Shown: positions 57,114 to 64,000 of the stretch, in pieces
Numbering within the stretch: position 1 is the stretch's first letter
Layout: each line of letters opens with the position of its first letter
From: Streptomyces sp. NBC_01750
GTDB lineage: Bacteria > Actinomycetota > Actinomycetes > Streptomycetales > Streptomycetaceae
Length of the DNA: 64,000 bases
Direction of reading: 5' to 3'
Assembly (NCBI RefSeq): GCF_035918095.1
Contig: NZ_CP109137.1
Coordinates: 3,536,001-3,600,000 of the forward strand
Notes under the pieces: generated by a model
Seen by the model: the letters and a program-made list of their open reading frames with translations, nothing else
What the model was told of the DNA's origin: nothing
Database searches by the model: none
Program-made: the position numbers and the translations under genes

Positions 57114-58382
57114 CTATCTGACCGTCGGCGTGTGGCCGTCATGGTGGCTGCGCTGCACGCGGCTCAGGAAGAGTGCGAAGACCGGCGGGTACTGCTGGAG
57201 CAGCTCGAGCCGCCCGCCGTCCGCCTCCGCCAGATCGCGGGCCACGGCCAGTCCGATGCCGGTGGAGTTGCGGCCGCTGATGGTCCGCTCGAAGATCCGC
57301 GCGCCGAGGTCGGCCGGCACTCCGGGGCCCTCGTCGGTGACTTCGACGACGGCCTGGTTGCCGGTGACGCGGGTGCGGACGGCGACGGTGCCGCCGCCGT
57401 GCATGAGCGAGTTCTCGATCAGCGCGGCGAGGACCTGGGCGACCGCGCCCGGAGTGCCGACGGCGCGCATGCCCTGCCGCCCCGAGCAGACGATCGCCCG
57501 GCCCACGCTGCGGTAGGCCGGCCGCCACTCCTCCAGCTGCTGCTTGACGACCTCGTCCAGATCGAAGACGACGGCGGAACCGGTGCGCGGATCACGGGAG
57601 TTGGTGAGCAGCCGCTCCACCACGTCGGTGAGCCGTTCCACCTGGGCGAGCGCGATGCTCGCCTCCTCCTTCACCGTCTCGAGGTCCTCGGCGACGGTGA
57701 TCTCCTCCAGCCGCATGGAGAGCGCCGTCAGCGGCGTACGGAGCTGGTGCGAGGCGTCCGCGGCGAGCCGGCGCTCGGCGGTCAGCATCCGCGCGATGCG
57801 CTCGGCGCTGGAGTCGAGGACGTCGGCGACCCGGTCGAGCTCGGGGACGCCGTAGCGCTTGTGGCGGGGGCGCGGGTCGCCCGAGCCGAGACGCTCGGCG
57901 GTCTCGGCGAGATCGGTGAGCGGCGAGCCGAGCCGGTTCGCCTGGCGTACGGCGAGCAGTACGGCGGCGATGACCGCGAGCAGCGCGACTCCGCCGATGA
58001 TCAGCAGAGTCCGGCCGACCTCTCGGGTGACGGAGGAACGGGACTCCTCGACAGTGACGGACTCACCGCGCTCGCCGCGCGCGACGCCGCGGATGACACT
58101 GCCGGAGGGGCGCTTGCCGATCTCGATGGGCGAGCGGCCGGGGATCTGGATCAGCGCGTAGCGCTTGGCACCGCTCTGTTCGGCCAGGATGTCCGGATTG
58201 ACGGGCTCGCCGCCGATGAGGCGGCTGTCGACGATGCTGATGAGCCGGAGGGCCTCGGAGTCCACGCTCTCCTGGGCGCTGCTGCTGATGGTGCGGGTCT
58301 CGACGAGGACGAGGGAGACCCCGAAGACGGCGATGACGACGAGCACGACGGCGAGCGTGGAGTTGATGAGGCGGCGACGCAA
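57114..58382 (-). CDS. Sensor histidine kinase
   Basis: A 422-aa kinase. Two membrane helices (about 10-28 and 124-146) flank an extracytoplasmic sensor of about 95 residues, then HAMP near 147-200, HisKA with His212 (ADASHQLRTPLTALSM), and an HATPase domain ('ALIENSLMHGGGTVAV', 'DEGPGVPADLGARIFERT', 'GIGLAVARDLAEADGG'). The start is TTG at 58382 with GGAGGG four bases upstream; the next M is absent nearby. Encoded 99 bp downstream of its response regulator. Signal unknown. Confidence 0.93.
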   Translation of the reverse strand: MRRRLINSTLAVVLVVIAVFGVSLVLVETRTISSSAQESVDSEALRLISIVDSRLIGGEPVNPDILAEQSGAKRYALIQIPGRSPIEIGKRPSGSVIRGVARGERGESVTVEESRSSVTREVGRTLLIIGGVALLAVIAAVLLAVRQANRLGSPLTDLAETAERLGSGDPRPRHKRYGVPELDRVADVLDSSAERIARMLTAERRLAADASHQLRTPLTALSMRLEEITVAEDLETVKEEASIALAQVERLTDVVERLLTNSRDPRTGSAVVFDLDEVVKQQLEEWRPAYRSVGRAIVCSGRQGMRAVGTPGAVAQVLAALIENSLMHGGGTVAVRTRVTGNQAVVEVTDEGPGVPADLGARIFERTISGRNSTGIGLAVARDLAEADGGRLELLQQYPPVFALFLSRVQRSHHDGHTPTVR

Positions 58383-58481
58383 AGTGCCCTCCGGGCGGGA
58401 CGCGGGGTACGGGGAGTGCCCGTACTTCAGCGTAGGCGTCGTGGCGCGGTTTCTGTCCGGGGCGGGCTCCGCCCCCGTGCC

Positions 58482-59159
58482 TCAGCTCTTCTCGAAGCGG
58501 AAGCCCACACCCCGGACGGTGGCGATATAGCGCGGGTTCGCCGCATCGTCGCCGAGCTTCTTGCGCAGCCAGGAGATGTGCATGTCCAGCGTCTTCGTGG
58601 ACGACCACCACGTGGTGTCCCAGACCTCGCGCATCAGCTGGTCGCGGGTGACCACCCGGCCCGCGTCCCTGACCAGGACCCGCAGCAGGTCGAACTCCTT
58701 GGCGGTGAGCTGGAGCTCCTCGTCGCCCATCCAGGCCCGGTGCGACTCGACGTCGATCCGTACGCCGTGGGTGGCGGGCGCCGGGACCGGCTCGGTGGCG
58801 CCGCGCCGCAGCAGGGCACGCACCCGGGCGAGCAGCTCGGCGAGCCGGAACGGCTTGGTCACGTAGTCGTCGGCGCCGGCGTCCAGGCCCACTACGGTGT
58901 CCACCTCGTCGGCACGGGCGGTCAGCACCAGGACGGGCACGGTGTGGCCTTCGGCACGCAGCCGCCTGGCGACCTCCAGGCCGTCCATGCCGGGCAGTCC
59001 GAGGTCGAGGACGACCAGGTCCACGCCCCCCACAAGTCCGGCCTCGAGCGCGGTCGGACCGTCCTCGCGCACCTCGACCTCGTAACCTTCCCGGCGTAGG
59101 GCGCGGGCCAGCGGCTCCGAGATGGAAGCGTCGTCCTCGGCGAGCAGTACACGGGTCAT
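58482..59159 (-). CDS. OmpR/PhoB-type response regulator
   Basis: A 225-aa DNA-binding regulator. Receiver domain has acidic Asp9-Asp10 pair, phospho-acceptor Asp52 (VVLDLGLPGMDG), Thr/Lys switch (VLTARAD, TKPFRLAELL). The winged-helix domain covers about 125-225 ('LTAKEFDLLRVLVRDAGRVV', 'SWLRKKLGDDAANPRYIATV'). Forms a two-component pair with the downstream kinase. Target genes cannot be read from the sequence. Confidence 0.95.
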   Translation of the reverse strand: MTRVLLAEDDASISEPLARALRREGYEVEVREDGPTALEAGLVGGVDLVVLDLGLPGMDGLEVARRLRAEGHTVPVLVLTARADEVDTVVGLDAGADDYVTKPFRLAELLARVRALLRRGATEPVPAPATHGVRIDVESHRAWMGDEELQLTAKEFDLLRVLVRDAGRVVTRDQLMREVWDTTWWSSTKTLDMHISWLRKKLGDDAANPRYIATVRGVGFRFEKS

Positions 59160-59628
59160 GTGGGTGATGGTAGTCCGCGTTACTCGCTGGTTGGGGCGTG
59201 ATCGTCAAGGCCTGCGGGTCTGGGATGCAATCATGGTTGCCGCCTTCGAATCAGGGCAGCGGTTGCCTATGGATCCTGTGATCCATGTCTCAAGTCCTTT
59301 CATATGCCACTGTGTCGTGTCGTATGGTGGCGAGACGCCTGTAGTAGTACACGGGACCTTTGGCCTGCCGAGCGCGCCAAGGGTCTCTCTGCTGCCGGAG
59401 GTTGGCTCTGCCGGCCTCGAAGACAGTGAATGACCTATGGACCGGGCCTGGTGCGCGACACAGCGCGCGAGGCGTGGATCCCGGTGCGGACTGCCCCTCG
59501 ACTCCCGCTTCTGCGGAGTGAACCCCTCAGGCGTGGGGTGGGGCACACCCGTTGCCGGTGCCGGCCACCCCCACACCGGGCGCGTACCGCTCACAAAGCA
59601 CCGCGTCCCGAGCAAGCAAGGATCGACC
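59160..59628. promoter_or_regulatory. Leader/promoter region of the peptide symporter gene
   Basis: 469 bp between the response regulator and POT genes. It contains a perfect inverted repeat ATGGATC-CTGT-GATCCAT (59269-59286), an operator-like GCCAC...GTGGC pair (about 59309-59334), and a GC-rich region near 59530-59590. A TATGGT-like -10 near 59330 is not paired with a good -35. No gene is visible; an in-frame extension of the symporter from 59437 has no coding bias. Confidence 0.45.
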
Positions 59629-61128
59629 ATGGCGTCCAGCCTGACGAAGGACCCGGCCAGCTCCGCTGAGTCCGAGAAGACCTTCCTCGGCCACCCCCGC
59701 GGCCTGGCCAACCTGTTCATGACAGAGATGTGGGAGCGTTACAGCTTCTACGGCATGCGGGCCCTGCTCGTGCTCTACCTGGCCACGAACGTGGCAGACG
59801 GTGGACTCGGCTTCAACGACGCGACCGCCGTCGCCATCTACTCCGTCTACAACGCGATGGTGTATCTGCTCGCCCTGCCGGGCGGCTGGCTTGGTGACCG
59901 GGTCTGGGGCGCACGCAAGGCCGTGGCCGTCGCGGGCGTAATCATCATGACCGGCCACTTCCTGCTGGCGGTCCCCGCGGAGATCTCCTTCTTCGTCGGT
60001 CTCGCGCTGATCGCAGCCGGTTCGGGTGTCCTGAAGGCCAACATCTCCACGATGGTCGGCCACCTGTACCCGGACAAGAACGACCCGCGCCGTGACGGTG
60101 GCTTCACGATCTTCTACATGGGCATCAACCTTGGTGCCTTCGCCGCCCCGCTGACGATCGGCTGGGTCGGCCAGAAGGTCAGCTGGCACCTCGGCTTCGC
60201 CATGGCCGGTGTGGGTATGGCCATCGGTCTGCTCTTCTACTTCCTGGGCTTCCGCCACCTGAGCGAGGAGTCGCACAAGGTCCCGGCCCCGCTGTCTGCC
60301 GAGGAGCGGGCCGGCACGATCAAGAAGTCGCTGATCTGGCTGGGCGTCGCGGGTGCCGCGTACGCCATCGTCGGCCTCGCCGGTCTGTTCACCATCAACT
60401 GGGCGCTGTGGCCGCTGACCATCCTGGGCCTCGTGCTGCCGGCGTACTACCTGCTCCGCATCAAGCGGGACAAGGACCTGTCGGACGTCGAGCAGCGCCG
60501 GATGTCCGGTTACATCTGGTTCTTCGTCGCCGCCGCCGTCTTCTGGGCGATCTACGACCAGACCGGTTCGACGCTGTCGCTCTTCGCGAAGAACGACACC
60601 CAGTCGACGCTGTTCGGCTTCAGCTTCCCGGAGAGCTGGTTCCAGTCCCTGAACCCGCTGTTCGTGATGGCTCTGGCCCCGCTCTTCGCCTGGATGTGGG
60701 TCGCGCTGAACAAGCGCGACAAGGAGCCGACCACGCTCTCGAAGTTCGCCGCAGCCCTGGTACTGATCGGTGCCTCCTTCGGCGTGATGATGGTGGCGCA
60801 GGGCATGGCCGCGGGCGACGCTCGCGTCTCCCCGATGTGGCTGGTCGGCGTGTACTTCATCCAGACCATCGGTGAGCTGTGCCTCTCTCCGGTCGGCCTG
60901 TCGCTGACCACCAAGCTGGCCCCGCAGAAGTACGCCTCCCAGATGATGGGTGTCTTCTTCCTGGCCGTCACCGCCGGCGACTCGCTCATCGCGCTGGTCC
61001 AGCTGATCGGCGCGCCGACCGATACGCAGGGCTGGTTCGCCAGCCAGGGCGTGCTCGCCGCGCTCGCGGGCCTCGCGATCTTCATGTACCGCAAGAAGGT
61101 TCAGCCGCTCATGGGTGGCGTGCACTGA
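59629..61128 (+). CDS. POT family oligopeptide:H+ symporter
   Basis: A 499-aa membrane transporter with about 12-14 helices. The PTR2 signatures are clear: 'MTEMWERYSFYGMRALLVLY' (ExxER motif region, residues 27-46), 'GWLGDRVWGARKAVAVAGVI', and 'FTIFYMGINLGAFAAPLTIG'. Imports di- and tripeptides with protons. The ATG at 59629 follows AAGGA seven bases upstream; a longer frame upstream is rejected. It lies near the M19 dipeptidases, suggesting peptide uptake and breakdown. Confidence 0.95.
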   Translation: MASSLTKDPASSAESEKTFLGHPRGLANLFMTEMWERYSFYGMRALLVLYLATNVADGGLGFNDATAVAIYSVYNAMVYLLALPGGWLGDRVWGARKAVAVAGVIIMTGHFLLAVPAEISFFVGLALIAAGSGVLKANISTMVGHLYPDKNDPRRDGGFTIFYMGINLGAFAAPLTIGWVGQKVSWHLGFAMAGVGMAIGLLFYFLGFRHLSEESHKVPAPLSAEERAGTIKKSLIWLGVAGAAYAIVGLAGLFTINWALWPLTILGLVLPAYYLLRIKRDKDLSDVEQRRMSGYIWFFVAAAVFWAIYDQTGSTLSLFAKNDTQSTLFGFSFPESWFQSLNPLFVMALAPLFAWMWVALNKRDKEPTTLSKFAAALVLIGASFGVMMVAQGMAAGDARVSPMWLVGVYFIQTIGELCLSPVGLSLTTKLAPQKYASQMMGVFFLAVTAGDSLIALVQLIGAPTDTQGWFASQGVLAALAGLAIFMYRKKVQPLMGGVH

Positions 61129-61143
61129 CGCGCGGCAACCACT

Positions 61144-61192
61144 GAGACGGGACTGGCCCGGCACGCCTAGCGTGCCGGGCCAGTCCCGTCTC
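61144..61192. terminator. Perfect 22-bp hairpin terminator, bidirectional
   Basis: Perfect 22-bp stem (61144-61165 with 61171-61192) with CCTAG loop, between the convergent symporter and four-cysteine protein genes. It is the longest perfect stem in the window. Confidence 0.9.
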
Positions 61193-61204
61193 ACCCTGTG
61201 TCGG

Positions 61205-61555
61205 TCACTTCGCCTGAACGCCGAACCCACGCAGATAGTTCTTGAAGCCGCAGCGAACATTGGACTTCTGGCCGGGGCCCACCCACGGGCCGTACACGGT
61301 GTGCGTCACCACGTGCTCGCGGGCCCCCTGCACCTGGTCGCACGTAAGCTTCACCCGGTGCTTGCTGACAGCCTTGCCGCCGCCGGCTTTGCACGTCGAG
61401 TAGGCCGTGGGACGCCCGAGCTTGTCCATCGACGCGTAGCCCTTACAGCTGTACTTGCCGGCCGCCTGAGCCGGAGCTGCCGCGATCAGTCCGGTCCCCG
61501 CAGCCCCCATCATCACGGCGAGCGTTCCCGTGGCGAACTTCTTCCCCCAGCGCAT
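61205..61555 (-). CDS. Small secreted protein with four cysteines
   Basis: A 116-aa precursor starting MRWGKKFATGTLAVMM with a good GGAAAGGAAG site. The signal peptide is expected to be cleaved after AAPAQA (about residue 31), leaving about 85 residues with four cysteines ('YSCKGY', 'YSTCKAG', 'LTCDQ', 'VRCGFK') that could form two disulfides. The mature part is basic (many Lys/Arg) and contains HTVYGPWVGPGQKS. I do not recognise the family. Longer N-termini in frame are rejected on start quality. Confidence 0.8.
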   Translation of the reverse strand: MRWGKKFATGTLAVMMGAAGTGLIAAAPAQAAGKYSCKGYASMDKLGRPTAYSTCKAGGGKAVSKHRVKLTCDQVQGAREHVVTHTVYGPWVGPGQKSNVRCGFKNYLRGFGVQAK

Positions 61556-61733
61556 TTGCTTCCTTTCCGCGGCCGGGCAGCGCGACGGAGGGTCATGTCT
61601 CGTCAAGCTGCAATTCCGGCCGATCAGCCAACTTCGCCTTAGCTCAGGCGAATGCAGGGAACGTATCCACTCGGATCATGGCGAAGCAACCTGCGCGGGT
61701 CGATCTGAGCAACATTTGAGCAAGATCCACTTT

Positions 61734-61758
61734 CGGCCCGCCCGCCCGGGGCGGGCCG
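61734..61758 (-). terminator. Hairpin terminator after LAQTG protein gene
   Basis: CGGCCCGCC pairs with GGCGGGCCG across a 7-nt loop, 24 bp beyond the stop on the minus strand. Confidence 0.65.
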
Positions 61759-61781
61759 GAAGTGTGCTGCTCAGGGGCAGG

Positions 61782-63131
61782 TCAGCGGATTCCCCGCAGT
61801 CGGCGCCACGGGGTGAACGTGAACACCGCCCCGCCCAGCAGGATCACCGTTCCGGCGACCAGGGCCAGTGCGCGCAGCGCGCCGTTGTCCTCGGCGCCCG
61901 TCTGGGCGAGGCCGCCGCTCGTGCTCGCAGAGCCGCCGGAGGCCGCGCCGCCGGACGTGGTGCCGCCGCCGCTGTCGCCGCCCGACGCGCCGCCCGGCTG
62001 GGCCGCGGTGTCGAGCTCGAGGGAGACGGCCGCCGAGCCCTTGACCGTGCACGGGATGCTGATCTTCTGGCCGCCCAGGGTGACGTCGATCGTGAGGGTG
62101 CCCGGGCTGAGCGTGGACTTGCCGCTGGCGCCCGGTTTGTACGTCCCGGTCATATCAGGCAGGTCCACCGGCTTTCCCTGCTCCAGCGGGTCCTTGTTGG
62201 CGGGGCCCGTGACGGGGACGGTGCCCTTGTCGACGCCGCCGAGAAGAACCGCCATGGACGGCTTGAGGGCACCCGCGGGGAGCGCCGCCGGACTGTTCAT
62301 GACGCCCTTGGCGGTCTTGACGACCAGGTCATAACTGCCGCCGTTCTTCTTGGCGTTGATTGTCACCTTGGAGTTGATGTTCGCCGGTCCCGGCGACTTG
62401 CACGCGAAGGTCACCGCGACCTCCTTGCCGGGGAAGTCGCTCCGGCCGCCGTCGCCACCGCCGGAGGTCGTACCGCCGGAGCTCGTACCTCCGGAAGTCG
62501 TGCCGCCGGAAGTGGTGGTGCCGCCGGAGGTTGTCGTACCACCCGAGGTGGTTCCGCCGCTCGACGTGCCGCCGGACGTACCACCGCCGTCCGACACCTT
62601 GATCGTCGCCCCGGCCTTGACCGTCTCCTTCGGCGTGCACTTGGTGTCGGTGGACATCGGCTTGGAGACGTTGATGTTGTACGCGTCGGGCGTCAGCGTG
62701 ACCTCGCCCGCCTTGGTCAGCTTGACCTTGCCCTTCATGTCGGACAGCTTCATCGGGCTGTTCTTGGGGATCGGCGGGTTCGTCCGCGGCCCCTCCATCG
62801 CGATGTCCGCGGTCTGCGCGCCGGCCGCCTTGAGCGTGCCGGTGGGCTTCACCGTGTCCTTCTCCAGGTCGAGGATGTCGGGGTTCTTCGAAGCCGCCTC
62901 GACGAACCTCCACACCACTTCGACCTCATCGCCCACCTTGGCCTCGGCCGGCGCGGTGATCTCGACCTTGGTGGTGCCCTGCACGGGTGGCAGGCCCGAG
63001 ATGGGCGGCGGGATGCACTCCGTCCTGTACGAGACCTCGGCTGCCTGGGCGGGGCTCGCGGCCAGCACAATCCCCGCGCCGCCGAGCATCAGCGCGACTC
63101 CGGCCGCGCTCATCCTCCGTTGCGTGCTCAC
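61782..63131 (-). CDS. LAQTG-anchored surface protein, sortase E substrate type
   Basis: A 449-aa secreted protein with GTG start overlapping the upstream stop (GTGA, 63128-63131). Signal peptide to about residue 30 (ending SPAQAAE). Two related beta-type domains (about 33-180 and 235-385) are each similar to DUF6801-like secreted repeats and joined by a (TSGG)-rich linker around 186-230. A second Gly/Ser/Thr tail leads to the sortase signal LAQTG, a hydrophobic helix and RRLRGIR. LAxTG is the class E sortase motif of Streptomyces. Function unknown; envelope display is established by the signal. Confidence 0.87.
   Translation of the reverse strand: MSTQRRMSAAGVALMLGGAGIVLAASPAQAAEVSYRTECIPPPISGLPPVQGTTKVEITAPAEAKVGDEVEVVWRFVEAASKNPDILDLEKDTVKPTGTLKAAGAQTADIAMEGPRTNPPIPKNSPMKLSDMKGKVKLTKAGEVTLTPDAYNINVSKPMSTDTKCTPKETVKAGATIKVSDGGGTSGGTSSGGTTSGGTTTSGGTTTSGGTTSGGTSSGGTTSGGGDGGRSDFPGKEVAVTFACKSPGPANINSKVTINAKKNGGSYDLVVKTAKGVMNSPAALPAGALKPSMAVLLGGVDKGTVPVTGPANKDPLEQGKPVDLPDMTGTYKPGASGKSTLSPGTLTIDVTLGGQKISIPCTVKGSAAVSLELDTAAQPGGASGGDSGGGTTSGGAASGGSASTSGGLAQTGAEDNGALRALALVAGTVILLGGAVFTFTPWRRLRGIR
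62462..62590 (-). repeat. GGT/ACT-rich codon repeat encoding the (TSGG) linker
   Basis: About 130 bp within the LAQTG gene made of repeated ACGACCTCCGGCGGC-like units that encode Gly-Gly-Thr-Thr-Ser-Gly-Gly blocks. Copies are imperfect. Repeat number could vary between strains by slippage in multiples of 3. Confidence 0.7.
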
Positions 63132-64000
63132 GAATGTCCCTTCGTCGTGGACCGGTTCTCTGACGGTGCGGAGTCAGGTGTGAACCACGGCAGAGCCGCC
63201 GTGGTGGTTGTGGTGCTCTTCGGCGCCGCGGGAGGCCGCGTGCGGGACCGGGAGCCGGGGCGGCGGAACGCGGGCAGTCGGACGGTGCGGTGGCGGCCGT
63301 TGCCGCGCGGGCGGAGGCGGTCCACGATCGCCATGCCGATACGGAAGACGGCGGCCGGTACGACGACGGCCAACAGCAGCCAGAAAATCGTGACGCCCCA
63401 CGGCCGGCCGATGCCCCACGGCTGTTCGACGAGCACCTTGGTGCCGTACTTCACGGAGACCTGATAGTCGCCGTGTGCCCCGGCGGACAGCTGGACCGGC
63501 AGCTTGACCTGCACTTTCTGACCCGGCGCGATGGTGCCGCGCCACTGCTGCTCCTCCCACTGCGGGGCGAAGACGCCGTGCGCGGTGCCGACCTGGAACA
63601 CAGGGTCGCGCACGGGTGCTGAGCCGAGGTTGCCGACGGTGAACTCGAGGCGGCGGGACGGCGGGGCGCCGAAGAAGACGAGGACACCGGAGTCGCCCTC
63701 GAGCCGGGCGGCGGCGAGGACGGCCAGCCTGCCCGCGCCGGTCTGCCGCGGCAGCGGCGCGGTGGGATGGCCGGCGACGGTGAACGGGGCATCGACGACA
63801 GTCTGTTCACCGGTCACGGTCGCCACGTGCACCACGCAGGGGCAGGGCTTGGGCGGCTCCGCGACCGGCATCTCCTTGCTGAAGGACCCCTTGGCGTCGG
63901 TGGTGACGGCGCGGCCGTCGGAGTTGGCGCAGGAGTTGGTGCCACCGATCACGCCTCCGGCGGGCAGAGCCTGCCCGCAGATGAGCATCATGAGGAGCGT
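63128..64000 (-). CDS. Secreted protein with C-terminal membrane anchor (5'-truncated)
   Basis: The frame is open at the window edge, so the true N-terminus may lie beyond 64000; an ATG at 63991 followed by LICGQALPAGGVIGG could be either a start or an internal site. The visible part shows a beta-type domain with cysteines ('TNSCANSDGRAVTTDAKGSF', 'PPKPCPCVVHVATVTG', resembling neocarzinostatin-like Ig folds), a second domain 'RRLEFTVGNLGSAPVRDPVF', one helix near the C-terminus ('WGVTIFWLLLAVVVPAAVF') and a basic cytoplasmic tail. It overlaps the LAQTG gene start, so the two form one unit. Confidence 0.75.
   Translation of the reverse strand, partial: TLLMMLICGQALPAGGVIGGTNSCANSDGRAVTTDAKGSFSKEMPVAEPPKPCPCVVHVATVTGEQTVVDAPFTVAGHPTAPLPRQTGAGRLAVLAAARLEGDSGVLVFFGAPPSRRLEFTVGNLGSAPVRDPVFQVGTAHGVFAPQWEEQQWRGTIAPGQKVQVKLPVQLSAGAHGDYQVSVKYGTKVLVEQPWGIGRPWGVTIFWLLLAVVVPAAVFRIGMAIVDRLRPRGNGRHRTVRLPAFRRPGSRSRTRPPAAPKSTTTTTAALPWFTPDSAPSENRSTTKGHS

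Noticed and set aside
56877..59099. 740-codon plus-strand frame opposite the two-component genes
   Set aside because: The minus strand encodes an intact kinase and regulator with all catalytic motifs; the plus frame has no recognisable domain and begins within gtrA.
59437..59628. N-terminal extension of the peptide symporter
   Set aside because: The extra 64 residues lack coding bias, while ATG 59629 has an AAGGA site and matches the family start.

Overview
The window is high-GC actinobacterial chromosome, almost certainly Streptomyces. It carries whiB, SpoIIM-, RDD- and CGNR-type proteins, the F420 genes fbiA and fbiB, coding sequence with very high third-position GC, frequent GTG starts with GGAGG-type ribosome binding sites, and a streptomycete-like rRNA operon with no spacer tRNAs. 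From memory, the gene order resembles the S. coelicolor SCO3014-SCO3065 region, and the manA-manB-whiB-fbiAB-manC-LCP core resembles M. tuberculosis Rv3255c-Rv3268. Neither comparison was computed here. The region is mostly core chromosome: I see no insertion sequence, prophage, CRISPR array or integrase.

Layout. 0-3 kb (+): the end of a DUF4350 gene, a MoxR ATPase and a DUF58 protein, translationally coupled. 3.1-8.9 kb (-): an rRNA operon (16S-23S-5S in transcription order) with its leader and a near-consensus promoter. 8.9-11 kb: SpoIIM-like and RDD membrane proteins, divergent; these usually belong with the MoxR/DUF58 module, so the rRNA operon splits it. 11.1-13.4 kb (-): an unrecognised 204-aa protein and ahcY, with a perfect ten-copy 8-bp repeat at the end of the former. 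13.7-15.9 kb (+): a single-chain fructose-type PTS permease without fruK or fruR. 15.9-21.7 kb (-): cation efflux, manA, a SIS-domain isomerase, a Trm112-like protein and manB, separated by spacers full of degenerate repeats. 21.8-28.5 kb: a possible 63-aa gene, a DUF3499 protein, a metallopeptidase-like protein, a DUF5719 protein and a 1,237-aa membrane glycosyltransferase with a Q/Y/G-rich tail. 28.8-32.6 kb: whiB, a cysteine dioxygenase, fbiA and fbiB. 32.6-37 kb: an AlkA-type glycosylase, manC, a secreted PGRP-type amidase and a TIGR03089 protein. 37-47 kb: five LytR-CpsA-Psr (LCP) genes with a family 2 glycosyltransferase and a thioesterase between them. 47-52 kb: an MFS exporter, acyl-CoA dehydrogenase, UDP-glucose dehydrogenase, a CGNR regulator and a VOC protein. 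52-56.4 kb (-): two M19 dipeptidase paralogues, one without its metal ligands, then purE and purK. 56.5-59.2 kb: GtrA and a two-component system. 59.6-61.1 kb: a POT peptide symporter. 61.2-64 kb (-): a four-cysteine secreted protein, an LAQTG sortase substrate and the end of a membrane-anchored secreted protein.

Main theme: much of the window serves envelope building. ManA, ManB and ManC make GDP-mannose; glycosyltransferases, UDP-glucose dehydrogenase and GtrA handle sugars; five LCP enzymes probably attach glycopolymers to peptidoglycan; an amidase and dipeptidases remodel wall or wall peptides. WhiB lies inside this block. I found no clearly novel multi-gene defence or mobile system. The most unusual items are the ligand-less dipeptidase beside its intact paralogue, the five-LCP cluster, the perfect 8-bp repeat, repeat-filled spacers in the mannose operon, two related palindromes flanking the dioxygenase gene, and a possible GTTAC/GTAAC operator set shared by nearby promoters.
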